Notes under the pieces: generated by a model
Database searches by the model: none
What the model saw: only the letters and a program-made list of their open reading frames with translations
Told to the model about the DNA's origin: nothing
Source of the DNA: Fermentimonas sp.
GTDB taxonomy: Bacteria; Bacteroidota; Bacteroidia; Bacteroidales; Dysgonomonadaceae
NCBI GenBank assembly: GCA_015478775.1
Contig: JADMKP010000008.1
Span: 558,076 to 622,075 of the forward strand
Direction: 5' to 3'
Length of the DNA stretch: 64,000 nucleotides
Made by a program: the position numbers and the translations under genes
In this document: piece after piece, positions 47,490 through 56,726 of the stretch
Numbering within the stretch: position 1 is the stretch's first letter
Layout: each line of letters begins with the position of its first letter

Positions 47490-50408
47490 TTATGCTTTCA
47501 CTTTTCCCTCACTTCTGTTTAATATTTTGTATGCTACAGGAGCTCCAACAAATAAGCTGGTAACTGTTCCTACTACCACACCAATTAACATTGCGAATAC
47601 AAAGCTTCTAACTGCATCACCACCAAACAATAGAATACAGAGAATTACTAAGATTGTACTTAAACCTGTATTTATGGTACGTGCAAGTGTAGCATTTAAT
47701 GAATCGTTAAATAAATCAAGTAAACCACGTTTTGGGTATAGTTGTTTATATTCTCGAACACGGTCAAATACTACCACCTTATCGTTAATAGAATAACCCA
47801 CTACGGTAAGAATTGCAGCTACAAATGTTTGATCCAGCTCCATTGAGAAAGGCATAATCTTCCATAGAAGAGAGTAAATACCAACTACTGCAAATGTGTC
47901 TATAGCTAGTGAAACAACAGTACCTGCTGAGTAAGCCCAGTTGCGGAAACGTAAAAGAATATATAATCCCATACAAATTAACGCTAGAATTAATGCTATG
48001 AAAGAATTTCTTATCGAGTCTTCAGCAATACTTGGTCCCACTTTCTGAGAACTCATAATATGATCATCAATACTCATACCAGGAGTCATATATGGCGCAA
48101 GTCCTTCACCTAGAAGATCACGCAGTTCTCTTTCTATATTCTCCCCTTCCTCTTCAATCATATAGTTTGTAGAGATTCTAACCTGTTCGCTACTGCCAAT
48201 AGTAATAACACGAACCGATTCGTCAAAATATGGAACAAGAGCATCTTGAACTTCGTTTACTCTTACAGGTTGATCAAACTTAACAATATAGTTACGTCCA
48301 CCTGTAAAATCAATCCCAGAGCTCAATCCAAGGGTAAATAGAGATATAATGCTTACCACAACGAATGCAGCAATTGCAATGTTTACCTTTTTGCTATTCT
48401 TAATAAAATTATAATGGAATTCAGTTGCAAATCCTTTTGTAATATTAGATGTGAATGTAAGATTCTGCAATTTACCTTTAGATAAAACTGATTCGTAAAA
48501 CAAACGAGTTAAATATACAGCTGTAAGGAACGAAGCAGCAATACCTATAATTAATGTTATAGCAAAACCCCTAATAGCCCCAATTCCAAAGAAAGCTAAT
48601 ATAACACCAACAATAATACTAGTAAGGTTAGCATCAAAAATGGCAGAAAATGCATTCTTGTATCCATCTTCTATAGCGCGTCGCAATGATTTGCCCGCTG
48701 CCAGCTCTTCCTTAATACGCTCATTAATAAGAACGTTAGCATCAACTGCCATTGCAATAGAAAGAATCATACCCGCAATACCCGGTAATGTTAACACCGC
48801 CTGAAATGCAGCAAGTATACCCAGAGTAAAAAAGAGGTTGATTAAAAGTGCGCCGTTTATCACCATTCCAGGTATAAAACCATAAAGAACACAAGTGAAG
48901 ATAAACAGAACTATTAGAGCTATAACAAACGAAATAAATCCATCCTTAATAGCCTCTTGTCCAAGTGAAGGGCCAACTACGTCTTCTTGTACGATACGCA
49001 CGCCAGCCTGCATCTTGCCCGACTTAAGAACGTTCTCAAGGTCCTGCGCCTCTTGAGGTGAGAAATTACCTGTAATTGAAGAGCGTCCGCCTTCAATACG
49101 GTCATTTACTCTAGGAGCAGAATATACATAACCATCAAGTAAGATAGCAATAGATTTTCCAACCTCTGCACCAGTTATAGTAGCCCATCTGCTGGCTCCA
49201 GATGAATTCATTGTCATACTCACTTCCCAAGCCGAACCCTGCTGACCTTGGTCTGCACGAGCATTGATAACAGCATCACCTGTTAAGGCTGGGCCACGAC
49301 TACTTCCATCGCCTCTAAGAGCATAAAGCTCAAAATAAGTATCACGTTGGTCAACAGCTTTGAAACCCCATTTGAAACGAGCGTCTGCCGGAAAAATATC
49401 TTTATATCTTGTAAGTAAGAAGTTAACAGCTGCAGTATCAAGTTTAGATGCAGTACCAACTATAGCGCCTGCAACTCCACCCATTGCAAAATATGGCTCA
49501 TTGAAATACTCAACAAAGCTTCTGTCAATAACTATCTTTTTCTCTTCTCCATACTCATCTATAACCGCTGGCACCAAATCAACAGCAATTTCAGAAACAG
49601 AATCAGTTTCTGTTACAGCAATATCAGTTTGATTAGTACGCATAGCTGCAGCGTAATCAGAAGATCTTGAATTTAATTCATTAAAATAAACTCCAAGTTC
49701 GTTAACATTATATGTCTTCCAAAACTCTAAGTTAGCACTTCCCTGAAGCAAGTTGCGAACACGTTCAGGTTCTGTAATACCTGGAAGTTCCACCAATATA
49801 CGCTCTGCACGATCAAGCTTTTGAATGTTTGGAGCAACCACCCCAAAACGGTCAATACGTGTTGCCAAAACATTAAATGAGTTGTCGGCTACACTTGCAA
49901 GTTCCTGGCGCAATACATTAACTACTTGTGCGTTAGTAGACGTAGGGCTAACCCTATCGCTCATAGTTATACTGTAAATGTTTGCGAGATTTCCGTCAGG
50001 GTTTATATTCTCGTAATTCTGTTGAAAAAGAGAAATAAAGTCAGACGAGCTACCACGACGATTCTGTTGTACAGTTTCTCTAAGTGCTTGATTAAATTGA
50101 GGATCATCGGTGTTGGCAAGTGACGCAAGTACCTGTGCTGCTTCAATTTCAAGCACAACGTTCATGCCACCTTTAAGGTCTAAGCCAAGGCCTATTTCTC
50201 TCTCGCGTACCTGTTTAAGTGTGTAGTTTAAAAACACCTTCTCGGTAGATAGTGAATCAAGATACTGATTCTTAAGGGCTAAGTCTCCATTTGCGTATAT
50301 ATCCGCCTTCTTGTTTTGTTGTCTACCTATAAACGTAAATGATAGGTAAAACAAACAAATAGCAGTTAGGATAATACTGAAAACTCTAATGAATCCTTTG
50401 TTTTGCAT
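47490..50408 (-). CDS. secDF: fused SecD-SecF protein translocase subunit
   Basis: 972 residues, 12 membrane helices in two halves. SecD part: DLKGGMNVVLEIEA (near residue 79), P1 head region with ITEPERVRNLL, AVDANVLINERIKEE and RAIEDGYKNAF. SecF part from about residue 670: GIDFTGGRNYIVKF, IDTFAVVGIYSLLW, SINDKVVVFDRVRE and TINTGLSTILV. It uses the proton gradient to pull exported proteins from SecYEG. The periplasmic P1 region is long, as is usual in Bacteroidota. Confidence 0.96.
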   Translation of the reverse strand: MQNKGFIRVFSIILTAICLFYLSFTFIGRQQNKKADIYANGDLALKNQYLDSLSTEKVFLNYTLKQVREREIGLGLDLKGGMNVVLEIEAAQVLASLANTDDPQFNQALRETVQQNRRGSSSDFISLFQQNYENINPDGNLANIYSITMSDRVSPTSTNAQVVNVLRQELASVADNSFNVLATRIDRFGVVAPNIQKLDRAERILVELPGITEPERVRNLLQGSANLEFWKTYNVNELGVYFNELNSRSSDYAAAMRTNQTDIAVTETDSVSEIAVDLVPAVIDEYGEEKKIVIDRSFVEYFNEPYFAMGGVAGAIVGTASKLDTAAVNFLLTRYKDIFPADARFKWGFKAVDQRDTYFELYALRGDGSSRGPALTGDAVINARADQGQQGSAWEVSMTMNSSGASRWATITGAEVGKSIAILLDGYVYSAPRVNDRIEGGRSSITGNFSPQEAQDLENVLKSGKMQAGVRIVQEDVVGPSLGQEAIKDGFISFVIALIVLFIFTCVLYGFIPGMVINGALLINLFFTLGILAAFQAVLTLPGIAGMILSIAMAVDANVLINERIKEELAAGKSLRRAIEDGYKNAFSAIFDANLTSIIVGVILAFFGIGAIRGFAITLIIGIAASFLTAVYLTRLFYESVLSKGKLQNLTFTSNITKGFATEFHYNFIKNSKKVNIAIAAFVVVSIISLFTLGLSSGIDFTGGRNYIVKFDQPVRVNEVQDALVPYFDESVRVITIGSSEQVRISTNYMIEEEGENIERELRDLLGEGLAPYMTPGMSIDDHIMSSQKVGPSIAEDSIRNSFIALILALICMGLYILLRFRNWAYSAGTVVSLAIDTFAVVGIYSLLWKIMPFSMELDQTFVAAILTVVGYSINDKVVVFDRVREYKQLYPKRGLLDLFNDSLNATLARTINTGLSTILVILCILLFGGDAVRSFVFAMLIGVVVGTVTSLFVGAPVAYKILNRSEGKVKA

Positions 50409-50471
50409 TTCAATATTACTTTATTATTATAATTGTTTATTTAGCAGATTGTTAACTCAGTGTCTATTTAA

Positions 50472-50519
50472 AAAATAAAGGCATACTTCGTGCCTTATTG
50501 ATTTGAGCGTGCAAATATA
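50472..50519 (-). promoter_or_regulatory. secDF promoter and leader hairpin
   Basis: A -7 box TATATTTG lies at 50519-50512 (minus). The predicted 97-nt leader holds a stem AATAAGGCA / TGCC-TTATT (50473-50498, one bulge, loop ACGAAGTA type). Whether it regulates SecDF is unknown. Confidence 0.45.
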
Positions 50520-50546
50520 CGTTTTTTTTATCTTTTTAAGAACAAT

Positions 50547-50615
50547 ATCACCGGATTATTTTTATTTTAATAATCCGATGATATATACAAGTAGCATTTA
50601 TGCTATTAGCTACTT
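50547..50615 (-). terminator. two hairpins after the M3 peptidase gene
   Basis: First on the transcript: AAGTAGC / GCTACTT (50615-50589), then a 14-bp stem with one mismatch (50582-50569 with 50560-50547). A T-rich tract follows after about 10 nt. Likely the end of the peptidase mRNA. Confidence 0.55.
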
Positions 50616-50629
50616 TAAACATTAATGAA

Positions 50630-52741
50630 TCAATCAATAAAACCTCTGTTTTGTAGCAAGTACTTAGGATCTGGGTCTGCTCCACGGAATTTTCTATAAA
50701 GAGTCATCGGATCATCAGAGTTTCCTTTCGATAAAACATTCTCACGGAAAAGCTTAGCAGTCTCTTTATCAAAAACGCCCTTTTCTTCAAATGCCTGAAA
50801 AGCATCAGCGTCTAACACTTCAGCCCATAAATAAGCATAATAACCAGCAGAGTAACCACCACTGAATATATGTGAAAAGTACGTGCTTCTATAACGTGGG
50901 ATGATTTCATCAATAAGACCAATCTTTTCCATTGCACTTCTTTCAAACTCACGCACATCCAAGTCGGTTTTCTGTGTAAGTGTATGATAGTTCATATCTA
51001 GCAAAGCAGCAGCCACAATCTCAGTTGTATTGAAACCCATATTGAAGTTTGCAGCCCTATTTATTTTCTCAATCAACTCATCAGGAATCACTTCGCCAGT
51101 TTGATAATGCTTAGCATAAAGCTTAATTACCTCAGGATGAAAAGCCCAATGCTCAAGAATTTGAGAAGGAAGTTCAACAAAGTCTCTCGATACACTAGTA
51201 CCCGAAACACCTGAATAAGTTACATTAGAAAGCATGCCATGTAATGCGTGGCCAAACTCATGAAAAAGAGTCTCCACTTCATCAAGTGTCAACAGAGAAG
51301 GAGTATCTTGTGTAGGACTAGTGAAGTTACCTACGTTATATATAATAGGTCTGATGTTTTCACCATCAATAACCTGCTGTCCGCGGAAGCTGCTCATCCA
51401 TGCACCTGCATTTTTACTTTCGCGAGGAAAATAATCGGTATAAAACATAGAAAGATGCGATCCATCCTCATCAAGCACCTCATATACTTCAACTTCAGGA
51501 TGATAAATAGAAACATTGTCAAGCTTCTTAAAAGTTAAACCATACAATCTGTTAGCCACTTCAAAAACCCCTTCACGTACGTTTTCCATTTTAAAGTAAG
51601 GCTTAGTTTCTTCTTCACTTAAACTATATTTCTGCTCACGAAGTTTTTCTGTATAATACCACCAGTCCCACGATGCAAGTTTAAAATCACCACCCTCAGC
51701 ATCAATCAACTTTTGCAGCTCTGCAGCCTCAGCCTTAGCCTGTGGAAGTGCATATGCCCACAACTCGTTAAGCAATTCATATACATTCTCCGGATTCTTA
51801 GCCATATTCTCATCAAGAATAAAATGAGCATGCGAATCAAAACCAAGTAAGTTAGCCTTCTCTATGCGAAGATTTACGATACCATTAATAACATCCTTGT
51901 TATCGTTCTCATTATCATTATCGCCTCTGTTATACATAGCTTTATAAAGCTTTTCTCTCAAGTCGCGATTATCAGCATACTGCAAAAATGGCAGCCAGCT
52001 TGGTTTCTGTAAACCAAACACCCATTTGCCATCTTCGTCAGCAGCTGTAGCAGCACTAGCAGCATTAGATATTGCACCTTCGGGCAAACCAGCCAAATCC
52101 TCTTCATTATCAATTACAAGCTTATAACCATTAGTTTCATTAAGCATGTTATTTCCAAAACTAAGAGAAAGCTTTGACAACTCTTTGTTTATCTCACGAA
52201 GCCTTGTTTTATCAGTTTCACTAAGCATAATTCCCGAACGAACAAAGCCCTTATATATTTCATCCAGTAATCTATACTGTTCAGTAGTAAGATCTAGATT
52301 TGCCGAATTTTCATGAACTGCCTTAATTCTATTAAACAGCTCCTCATTCAAATTAATGTTATCGCTATGCTCAGAAAGCAGTGGCGATAATTCTTCTGCC
52401 AATGCTTTTATCTCATCATTTGTGTTAGAGCTGCGTAATCCATAAAATACACGCGATACACGTGAAAGAGTTCTTCCACTGTTGTCAAGTGCAACTATAG
52501 TATTTTCAAAAGTAGGCTCCTCTTCATTACTGATAATAGCTTCAATCTCTTCAGTTTGTTGTTCCATCCCGGCTAAAAATGCGGGCTTATAATCCTCAAA
52601 AGTAATCTGGTCAAATGGGGGAGTACCAAAAGGAGTATCAAACTCCGTCATAAATATACTTCCCTTTTCGCCATTCTTTTGAGATTCATTACATGCAATT
52701 AATGTCATAAATGCGATTAAAATAAATAAAATCTGTCTCAT
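50630..52741 (-). CDS. dcp: M3-family peptidyl-dipeptidase, lipoprotein
   Basis: 703 residues from the ATG at 52741. A lipoprotein signal MRQILFILIAFMTLIACNES places the lipid-modified Cys at residue 16. The zinc site HEFGHALHGML lies near residue 500, with the distal Glu about 25 residues later. Overall layout matches the Dcp/oligopeptidase A family, which removes C-terminal dipeptides; the lipobox puts this one in the envelope, unlike the mainly cytoplasmic Dcp of E. coli. Gene symbol by family. Confidence 0.9.
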   Translation of the reverse strand: MRQILFILIAFMTLIACNESQKNGEKGSIFMTEFDTPFGTPPFDQITFEDYKPAFLAGMEQQTEEIEAIISNEEEPTFENTIVALDNSGRTLSRVSRVFYGLRSSNTNDEIKALAEELSPLLSEHSDNINLNEELFNRIKAVHENSANLDLTTEQYRLLDEIYKGFVRSGIMLSETDKTRLREINKELSKLSLSFGNNMLNETNGYKLVIDNEEDLAGLPEGAISNAASAATAADEDGKWVFGLQKPSWLPFLQYADNRDLREKLYKAMYNRGDNDNENDNKDVINGIVNLRIEKANLLGFDSHAHFILDENMAKNPENVYELLNELWAYALPQAKAEAAELQKLIDAEGGDFKLASWDWWYYTEKLREQKYSLSEEETKPYFKMENVREGVFEVANRLYGLTFKKLDNVSIYHPEVEVYEVLDEDGSHLSMFYTDYFPRESKNAGAWMSSFRGQQVIDGENIRPIIYNVGNFTSPTQDTPSLLTLDEVETLFHEFGHALHGMLSNVTYSGVSGTSVSRDFVELPSQILEHWAFHPEVIKLYAKHYQTGEVIPDELIEKINRAANFNMGFNTTEIVAAALLDMNYHTLTQKTDLDVREFERSAMEKIGLIDEIIPRYRSTYFSHIFSGGYSAGYYAYLWAEVLDADAFQAFEEKGVFDKETAKLFRENVLSKGNSDDPMTLYRKFRGADPDPKYLLQNRGFID

Positions 52742-52904
52742 TAAATTTCGAATTTTTATAGTGTTATATGTTTTGTAAATAATCATTTATTACAGAAAAT
52801 CCAGGCAAAGTTAATCAAATTTCTTTTTTAAGGACAAGTGTTAAGAAAAAAGTCAGAACCTATCAATATACTTACAAAGATTTTAGACACTAAACTAAAA
52901 AAAA

Positions 52905-52958
52905 TAGTTTGAAAACTATGTAATATAGTTGGTAAACTAAATATTATAGTTATATTTG
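52905..52958 (+). promoter_or_regulatory. BlaI-type tandem operator and promoter
   Basis: Two palindromes, TAGTTTGAAAACTA (52905-52918) and TAGTTGGTAAACTA (52926-52939), start exactly 21 bp apart, two helical turns. The -33 TTG (52929-52931) lies inside the second, and TATATTTG (52951-52958) follows after 19 nt. A further AAACTA half-site lies at 52892. Binding here would block RNA polymerase; the repressor is presumably the BlaI homologue encoded next. Confidence 0.82.
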
Positions 52959-52998
52959 TATTCAGTGTAGATTTATAGAACAAATAAAGTGATTTAAT

Positions 52999-53421
52999 AT
53001 GCACATAATTAAAGAATTAACAGTAAAAGAAGAAGAAGTAATGCTATATTTCTGGGAACATGGACCACTTTTTGTGAAACAATTAGTTGAAATGTACCCC
53101 GAACCCAAGCCACATTTCAACACCCTCTCCACATATGTACGGTCGCTTGAAGAAAAAGGTTACCTGTCGCATGATGTATTTGGCACCACTTACAGATACT
53201 TCGCAATTATAAATGAAGAGGAATATCGCAAAGGAAATTTAAAGAGCGTTGTAAAGAAATATTTCGATAACTCTTATCTAAGTGTTGTATCATCTCTTAT
53301 AAAAGATGAAAACATATCGGTTGAAGAAGTCCGAAAACTTTTAGAAGAGGTTGAAAGTTCAGGAAACTCCGGAGCCACAGGCAACTCAGGGGCAACAGAA
53401 AGTAAATCCTCTAAAATTTAA
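52999..53421 (+). CDS. BlaI/MecI/CopY-family transcriptional repressor
   Basis: 140 residues. Winged helix in the N-terminal 80 residues (LTVKEEEVMLYFWEHGPLFVKQLVE, HFNTLSTYVRSLEEKGYLSH), dimerisation region after it (VVKKYFDNSYLSVVSSLI). It ends in a short GNSGATGNSGATE repeat of its own. Together with the M56 protein 3 nt downstream it forms a BlaR1/BlaI-like sensing pair: cleavage or inactivation of the repressor should free the tandem operators. Inducer unknown; nothing nearby is a beta-lactamase. Confidence 0.92.
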   Translation: MHIIKELTVKEEEVMLYFWEHGPLFVKQLVEMYPEPKPHFNTLSTYVRSLEEKGYLSHDVFGTTYRYFAIINEEEYRKGNLKSVVKKYFDNSYLSVVSSLIKDENISVEEVRKLLEEVESSGNSGATGNSGATESKSSKI

Positions 53422-53424
53422 ACT

Positions 53425-54843
53425 ATGGAATCGTTACTATTCTACCTGCTTCGTGCATCCATTGTAATGGCTGTTTTTTATGGATTCTACAAACTGTTTT
53501 TCAGTAGAAATACCTTTCACAAAACGAACAGGGTTTTATTGATTTTGATTGTAGTGATATCGTCAATAATTCCAGTGTTTAGTTTTAATTTATTGTTTAA
53601 TATAAATTTACCAGAGTCTGAAGCTAATTTGCTCGACTTCTCAAAATTACAAATCATAGAGCAAGTTGGTTATTTCGAGCAACAAGCTACCTTCCCATGG
53701 ATTCAGTTTCTCTTAATTTTGTTTGTTGCTGGCATGCTGTTCACAGTTATCCGATACATGATAGGGATAAATCAGATCAGAAAAATAATTGCAAGTTCTG
53801 AAAAACAATTTATATCCAATTGTGCCATACTTTGTATTACAGATAAAAACATTTCACCATTCAGCTGGTGGGGCTATATAGTAGTTTCTCGTAAAGATTA
53901 TAGCCAAGACAACTTCCAAACAATCCTTTCTCATGAAAAGGCCCATGTCCAAATGAATCATTCAATGGATATGGCTTTATTAAATTTGTTTACCACTATC
54001 TTTTGGTTCAACCCTTTTTCGTGGTTGCTAAAACGTGAAATTCAAGCAATTCACGAGTATATGGCAGATGAACAAATCTTGTATAATGGCATTGATGCAA
54101 AACAATATCAATATTTATTAATCCGCAAAAGTGTTGGCGAGCATAAGTTTGCATTAGCAAACAATTTCCGTCAGTGCAACTTGCACAAAAGAATTACAAT
54201 GATGAATAAAACAAAGACAAGCAAACGTATGAAATGGAATTACGCATTTGCATTACCGGTACTCTTTCTTGCTATAACAGCACTGTCTGCACCAAAATTA
54301 AATGCAAAAGTAGTTGCTAGCGATCCTCCACAAAAAATTGAAATTGTAGGTCATATCAATGATACAACTACAGTTAAAACCGACCCCCAGATAAAAACTG
54401 AAACAAAAGGTGAGATTAAGGGAATAACTACAATTGTAAAGGACGGTGAGAGTAGAATACAACTGAGAGGTGTTGATGGAGAAAAACAACCACTTTATAT
54501 TTTCAATGGAGTGAAAATCTCAAACGAAGAATTTAGTAAAATAAAACCAGATAATATATCATCAATTTCAGTTTTAAAAGGAGAATCTGGAGTAACAATG
54601 TATGGTAAAGAGGGCGAAGATGGAGTGATAGTTATTAATTCAAAAGATGCACCTAAAGAATTCAAAATTGATGAAGATATTTTGATAATTGTAGATGGTG
54701 AGAAGATGCCCCAAGGTTTTGATGTCAACACTATTAACACATCCGATATTGACCATATATCCGTTTTAAAGGATTATAGTGCTGTTGAACAGTATGGTGA
54801 AGAAGCTAAGAATGGAGTTATAGTTATTACTAGAAAAAAGTAA
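53425..54843 (+). CDS. M56-family membrane metallopeptidase (BlaR1-like) with plug-like C-terminal repeats
   Basis: 472 residues. Membrane helices at about 7-24, 35-55, 89-110 and 274-290; the zinc site is LSHEKAHVQMNHSMD (HExxH, near residue 170) followed by ADEQIL. Instead of a penicillin-binding domain the C-terminus carries two copies of a TonB-receptor plug-like module: SVLKGESGVTMYGKEGEDGVIVINSK and SVLKDYSAVEQYGEEAKNGVIVITRK (about 65 residues each unit). Such proteins are common in Bacteroidota. Likely senses an envelope signal and proteolytically relieves the BlaI repressor. Confidence 0.9.
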   Translation: MESLLFYLLRASIVMAVFYGFYKLFFSRNTFHKTNRVLLILIVVISSIIPVFSFNLLFNINLPESEANLLDFSKLQIIEQVGYFEQQATFPWIQFLLILFVAGMLFTVIRYMIGINQIRKIIASSEKQFISNCAILCITDKNISPFSWWGYIVVSRKDYSQDNFQTILSHEKAHVQMNHSMDMALLNLFTTIFWFNPFSWLLKREIQAIHEYMADEQILYNGIDAKQYQYLLIRKSVGEHKFALANNFRQCNLHKRITMMNKTKTSKRMKWNYAFALPVLFLAITALSAPKLNAKVVASDPPQKIEIVGHINDTTTVKTDPQIKTETKGEIKGITTIVKDGESRIQLRGVDGEKQPLYIFNGVKISNEEFSKIKPDNISSISVLKGESGVTMYGKEGEDGVIVINSKDAPKEFKIDEDILIIVDGEKMPQGFDVNTINTSDIDHISVLKDYSAVEQYGEEAKNGVIVITRKK

Positions 54844-54852
54844 ATATAATCA

Positions 54853-54891
54853 GGGTAGTAAACAGAGTATTTTTATTCTGGTTTACTACCC
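54853..54891 (+). terminator. hairpin after the M56 gene
   Basis: GGGTAGTAAAC / GTTTACTACCC, 11-bp perfect arms, extended inward past a one-base bulge. No strong T-run after it. It separates the M56 gene from the next gene. Confidence 0.6.
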
Positions 54892-54969
54892 AATAGCTAG
54901 CTAAATGGTTTAAGCCGTAAAAACATATGTTAAATAATATCTAAAGATGCTAACTGTTAGAATTTTTGT

Positions 54970-54977
54970 TATATTTG
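54970..54977 (+). promoter_or_regulatory. -7 box for the 141-residue protein gene
   Basis: TATATTTG, 46 nt before the ATG. A small palindrome CTAAC-T-GTTAG lies just upstream (54950-54960) and might be a regulator site. Confidence 0.5.
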
Positions 54978-55023
54978 TAATGTGCTTATTGTGTTATAAT
55001 CTAAAACATTAAAAGCTTAAATT

Positions 55024-55449
55024 ATGATGAAAAACAAAACATACCTATCAGTACAAATAGGGGCTCCTATAGGGATTACCCTTTTGATGTTGTTTTTTGC
55101 TTTATCATTAACTGCCGACAATTCCATTATCACTATTTCAGGTTATGTAACTTGCCAAGGTGAAAGAATTTCTGATGTTGCAGTAGAAGCAGAAACAACC
55201 AATGATGTGACTATCTCAGACAGAGAAGGTAAATTTTCAGTAACAGTAAAAAAAGGTGGAGTTGTATTATTTAAAAAAAATGGATACACTCCTTATGAGC
55301 ATATTGCCAGCAATCCTCATGAGAACCTAATAGTGTGTCTATTTCCTGAAGATGACTCAAATAATTCTGAGAAACATCTAGAGAAAACTACAGAAGAAGA
55401 GAAAGAGAGTATTATAAATATCCAGACTAAAAAAGAAACCCCCCGATGA
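55024..55449 (+). CDS. exported carboxypeptidase-regulatory-like domain protein
   Basis: 141 residues. A hydrophobic N-terminus (GITLLMLFFALSLTAD) acts as signal or anchor; then a single beta-sandwich of the CarboxypepD_reg type: ISGYVTCQGERISDVAVEAETTNDVTISDREGKFSVTV and VVLFKKNGYTPYE. The C-terminus is Glu/Lys-rich and unstructured. Such domains head TonB-dependent receptors but here stand alone. Function unknown; it may serve with the M56/BlaI pair, from which it is separated by a hairpin and its own promoter. Confidence 0.75.
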   Translation: MMKNKTYLSVQIGAPIGITLLMLFFALSLTADNSIITISGYVTCQGERISDVAVEAETTNDVTISDREGKFSVTVKKGGVVLFKKNGYTPYEHIASNPHENLIVCLFPEDDSNNSEKHLEKTTEEEKESIINIQTKKETPR

Positions 55450-55471
55450 GCAGGAGGCTATTAAAGATTAG

Positions 55472-55542
55472 TTGTCTTACTAGGACTCGAACCTAGACAA
55501 ACAGGCCCAGAATCTGTTGTGCTACCATTACACCATAAGACA
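55472..55542 (-). tRNA. tRNA-Gln, anticodon CTG
   Basis: 71-nt cloverleaf. Acceptor TGTCTTA / TAAGACA is fully paired, the anticodon loop is TTCTGGG (CTG, reads CAG), the T loop starts TTCGAGT, and the discriminator is A. Pair 31-39 at the base of the anticodon loop is A-C rather than A-T. CCA is not encoded. Confidence 0.93.
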
Positions 55543-55559
55543 AAAAGGCTTTGCGGTTG

Positions 55560-55567
55560 CAAAAGTA
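55560..55567 (-). promoter_or_regulatory. -7 box for tRNA-Gln
   Basis: TACTTTTG on the minus strand, 18 nt before the tRNA; a TTTG lies at 55587-55584 with 16-nt spacing. Confidence 0.5.
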
Positions 55568-55700
55568 AGTAAAATGTAAATATCAAAAAAATATTTTATT
55601 AAAATATTTACCAGATAGAACAAATGATCTAGTCTTATGATAACTGAGTTCTAAACAATATATAGTGTAAGTGCAAGCAGTTGGTCAAAATTTAGAAGTA

Positions 55701-56714
55701 TTAGTGGGTTTCATAGAACTCCATGTACCATTGAAAGAATTTTCTGATTCCAGTTTGAATAGAGATTGAGGGTTGAAAATTAAAATCTCTTTTAAAACGT
55801 GTAGTATCTGCATAAGTAGAAATAACATCTCCGGGTTGCATCTCTTCCAGAATCACAATTGCTTTTTTTCCTGTAACATTTTCAATAGTATTAAGTAATG
55901 TATTTAGTTTAACCGGAGATGAACAACCCATATTGTAAATATTATGTGGTATTTCCTGCTTGGGAGGAGACGGTACTACTTTTAGAACTCCCTCAACAAT
56001 ATCATCAATATAGGTGAAATCACGTTCTAAATGGCCATGATTGAATAGATGAATAGGCTCGTTTTTGAGAATTGCCGACATAAACAGAGATGGGGCCATA
56101 TCCGGACGCCCCCATGGACCATAAACAGTAAAAAAACGAATTCCAGTTGCTGCAATCTTATATAGATTTGCATATGAGTATGCCATCAATTCATTTGCTT
56201 TTTTTGTAGCTGCATACAAACAAGACGGTGTATCTGTTATATCTGTTTCTTTAGACGGAATACTATCATTATTTCCGTAAACACTACTTGAACTGGCATA
56301 TACAAGATGTTCTACCGGGTGGTTTCTACATGATTCAAGTATATTTATAAAGCCTAAAATATTTGAATCGATGTAAGCATAAGGGTTTTGTATTGAATAT
56401 CTTACTCCCGCCTGTGCTGCAAGGTGAACGATATGAGTGAATTTTTCTCTTTCGAATAGAGATTGCAATTTTTCTCTTTCATTCAAATCCATTTTTATAA
56501 ATTGATATGAATTAAAGATATTACTTTGAACATACTCATTCGGTTTAATTTTGCTTTTTTTTATGCCAGTATCTTCCAGACGTGCATATTTTAATTGTTC
56601 ATCATAATAAGAATTAATATTATCAATGCCAACAACCAAATGTTTCTGATTTAGTAATCCCTTTATAACATGATAACCAATAAAGCCTGCAGCACCTGTA
56701 ACCAGTATTTTCAT
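55701..56714 (-). CDS. NAD-dependent sugar epimerase, UDP-glucuronate 4-epimerase type
   Basis: 337 residues, SDR extended family. NAD loop VTGAAGFIGYHV at the N-terminus, IDNINSYYDEQLKYARL (typical of UDP-glucuronate 4-epimerases), AAQAGVRYSIQNPYAY, catalytic SSSSVYG and YAATKKANE, then FFTVYGPWGRPDMA. It would make UDP-galacturonate. Last of a four-gene operon for lipid-linked sugar transfer; the epimerase type and its neighbours together suggest galacturonic acid as the sugar, which is inference. Confidence 0.88.
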   Translation of the reverse strand: MKILVTGAAGFIGYHVIKGLLNQKHLVVGIDNINSYYDEQLKYARLEDTGIKKSKIKPNEYVQSNIFNSYQFIKMDLNEREKLQSLFEREKFTHIVHLAAQAGVRYSIQNPYAYIDSNILGFINILESCRNHPVEHLVYASSSSVYGNNDSIPSKETDITDTPSCLYAATKKANELMAYSYANLYKIAATGIRFFTVYGPWGRPDMAPSLFMSAILKNEPIHLFNHGHLERDFTYIDDIVEGVLKVVPSPPKQEIPHNIYNMGCSSPVKLNTLLNTIENVTGKKAIVILEEMQPGDVISTYADTTRFKRDFNFQPSISIQTGIRKFFQWYMEFYETH

Positions 56715-56726
56715 CCTTCGTTATTT

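Noticed and set aside
52999-54843. Beta-lactam resistance operon
   Set aside because: Only the regulator pair resembles bla; the sensor lacks a penicillin-binding domain and no beta-lactamase or PBP gene adjoins it.
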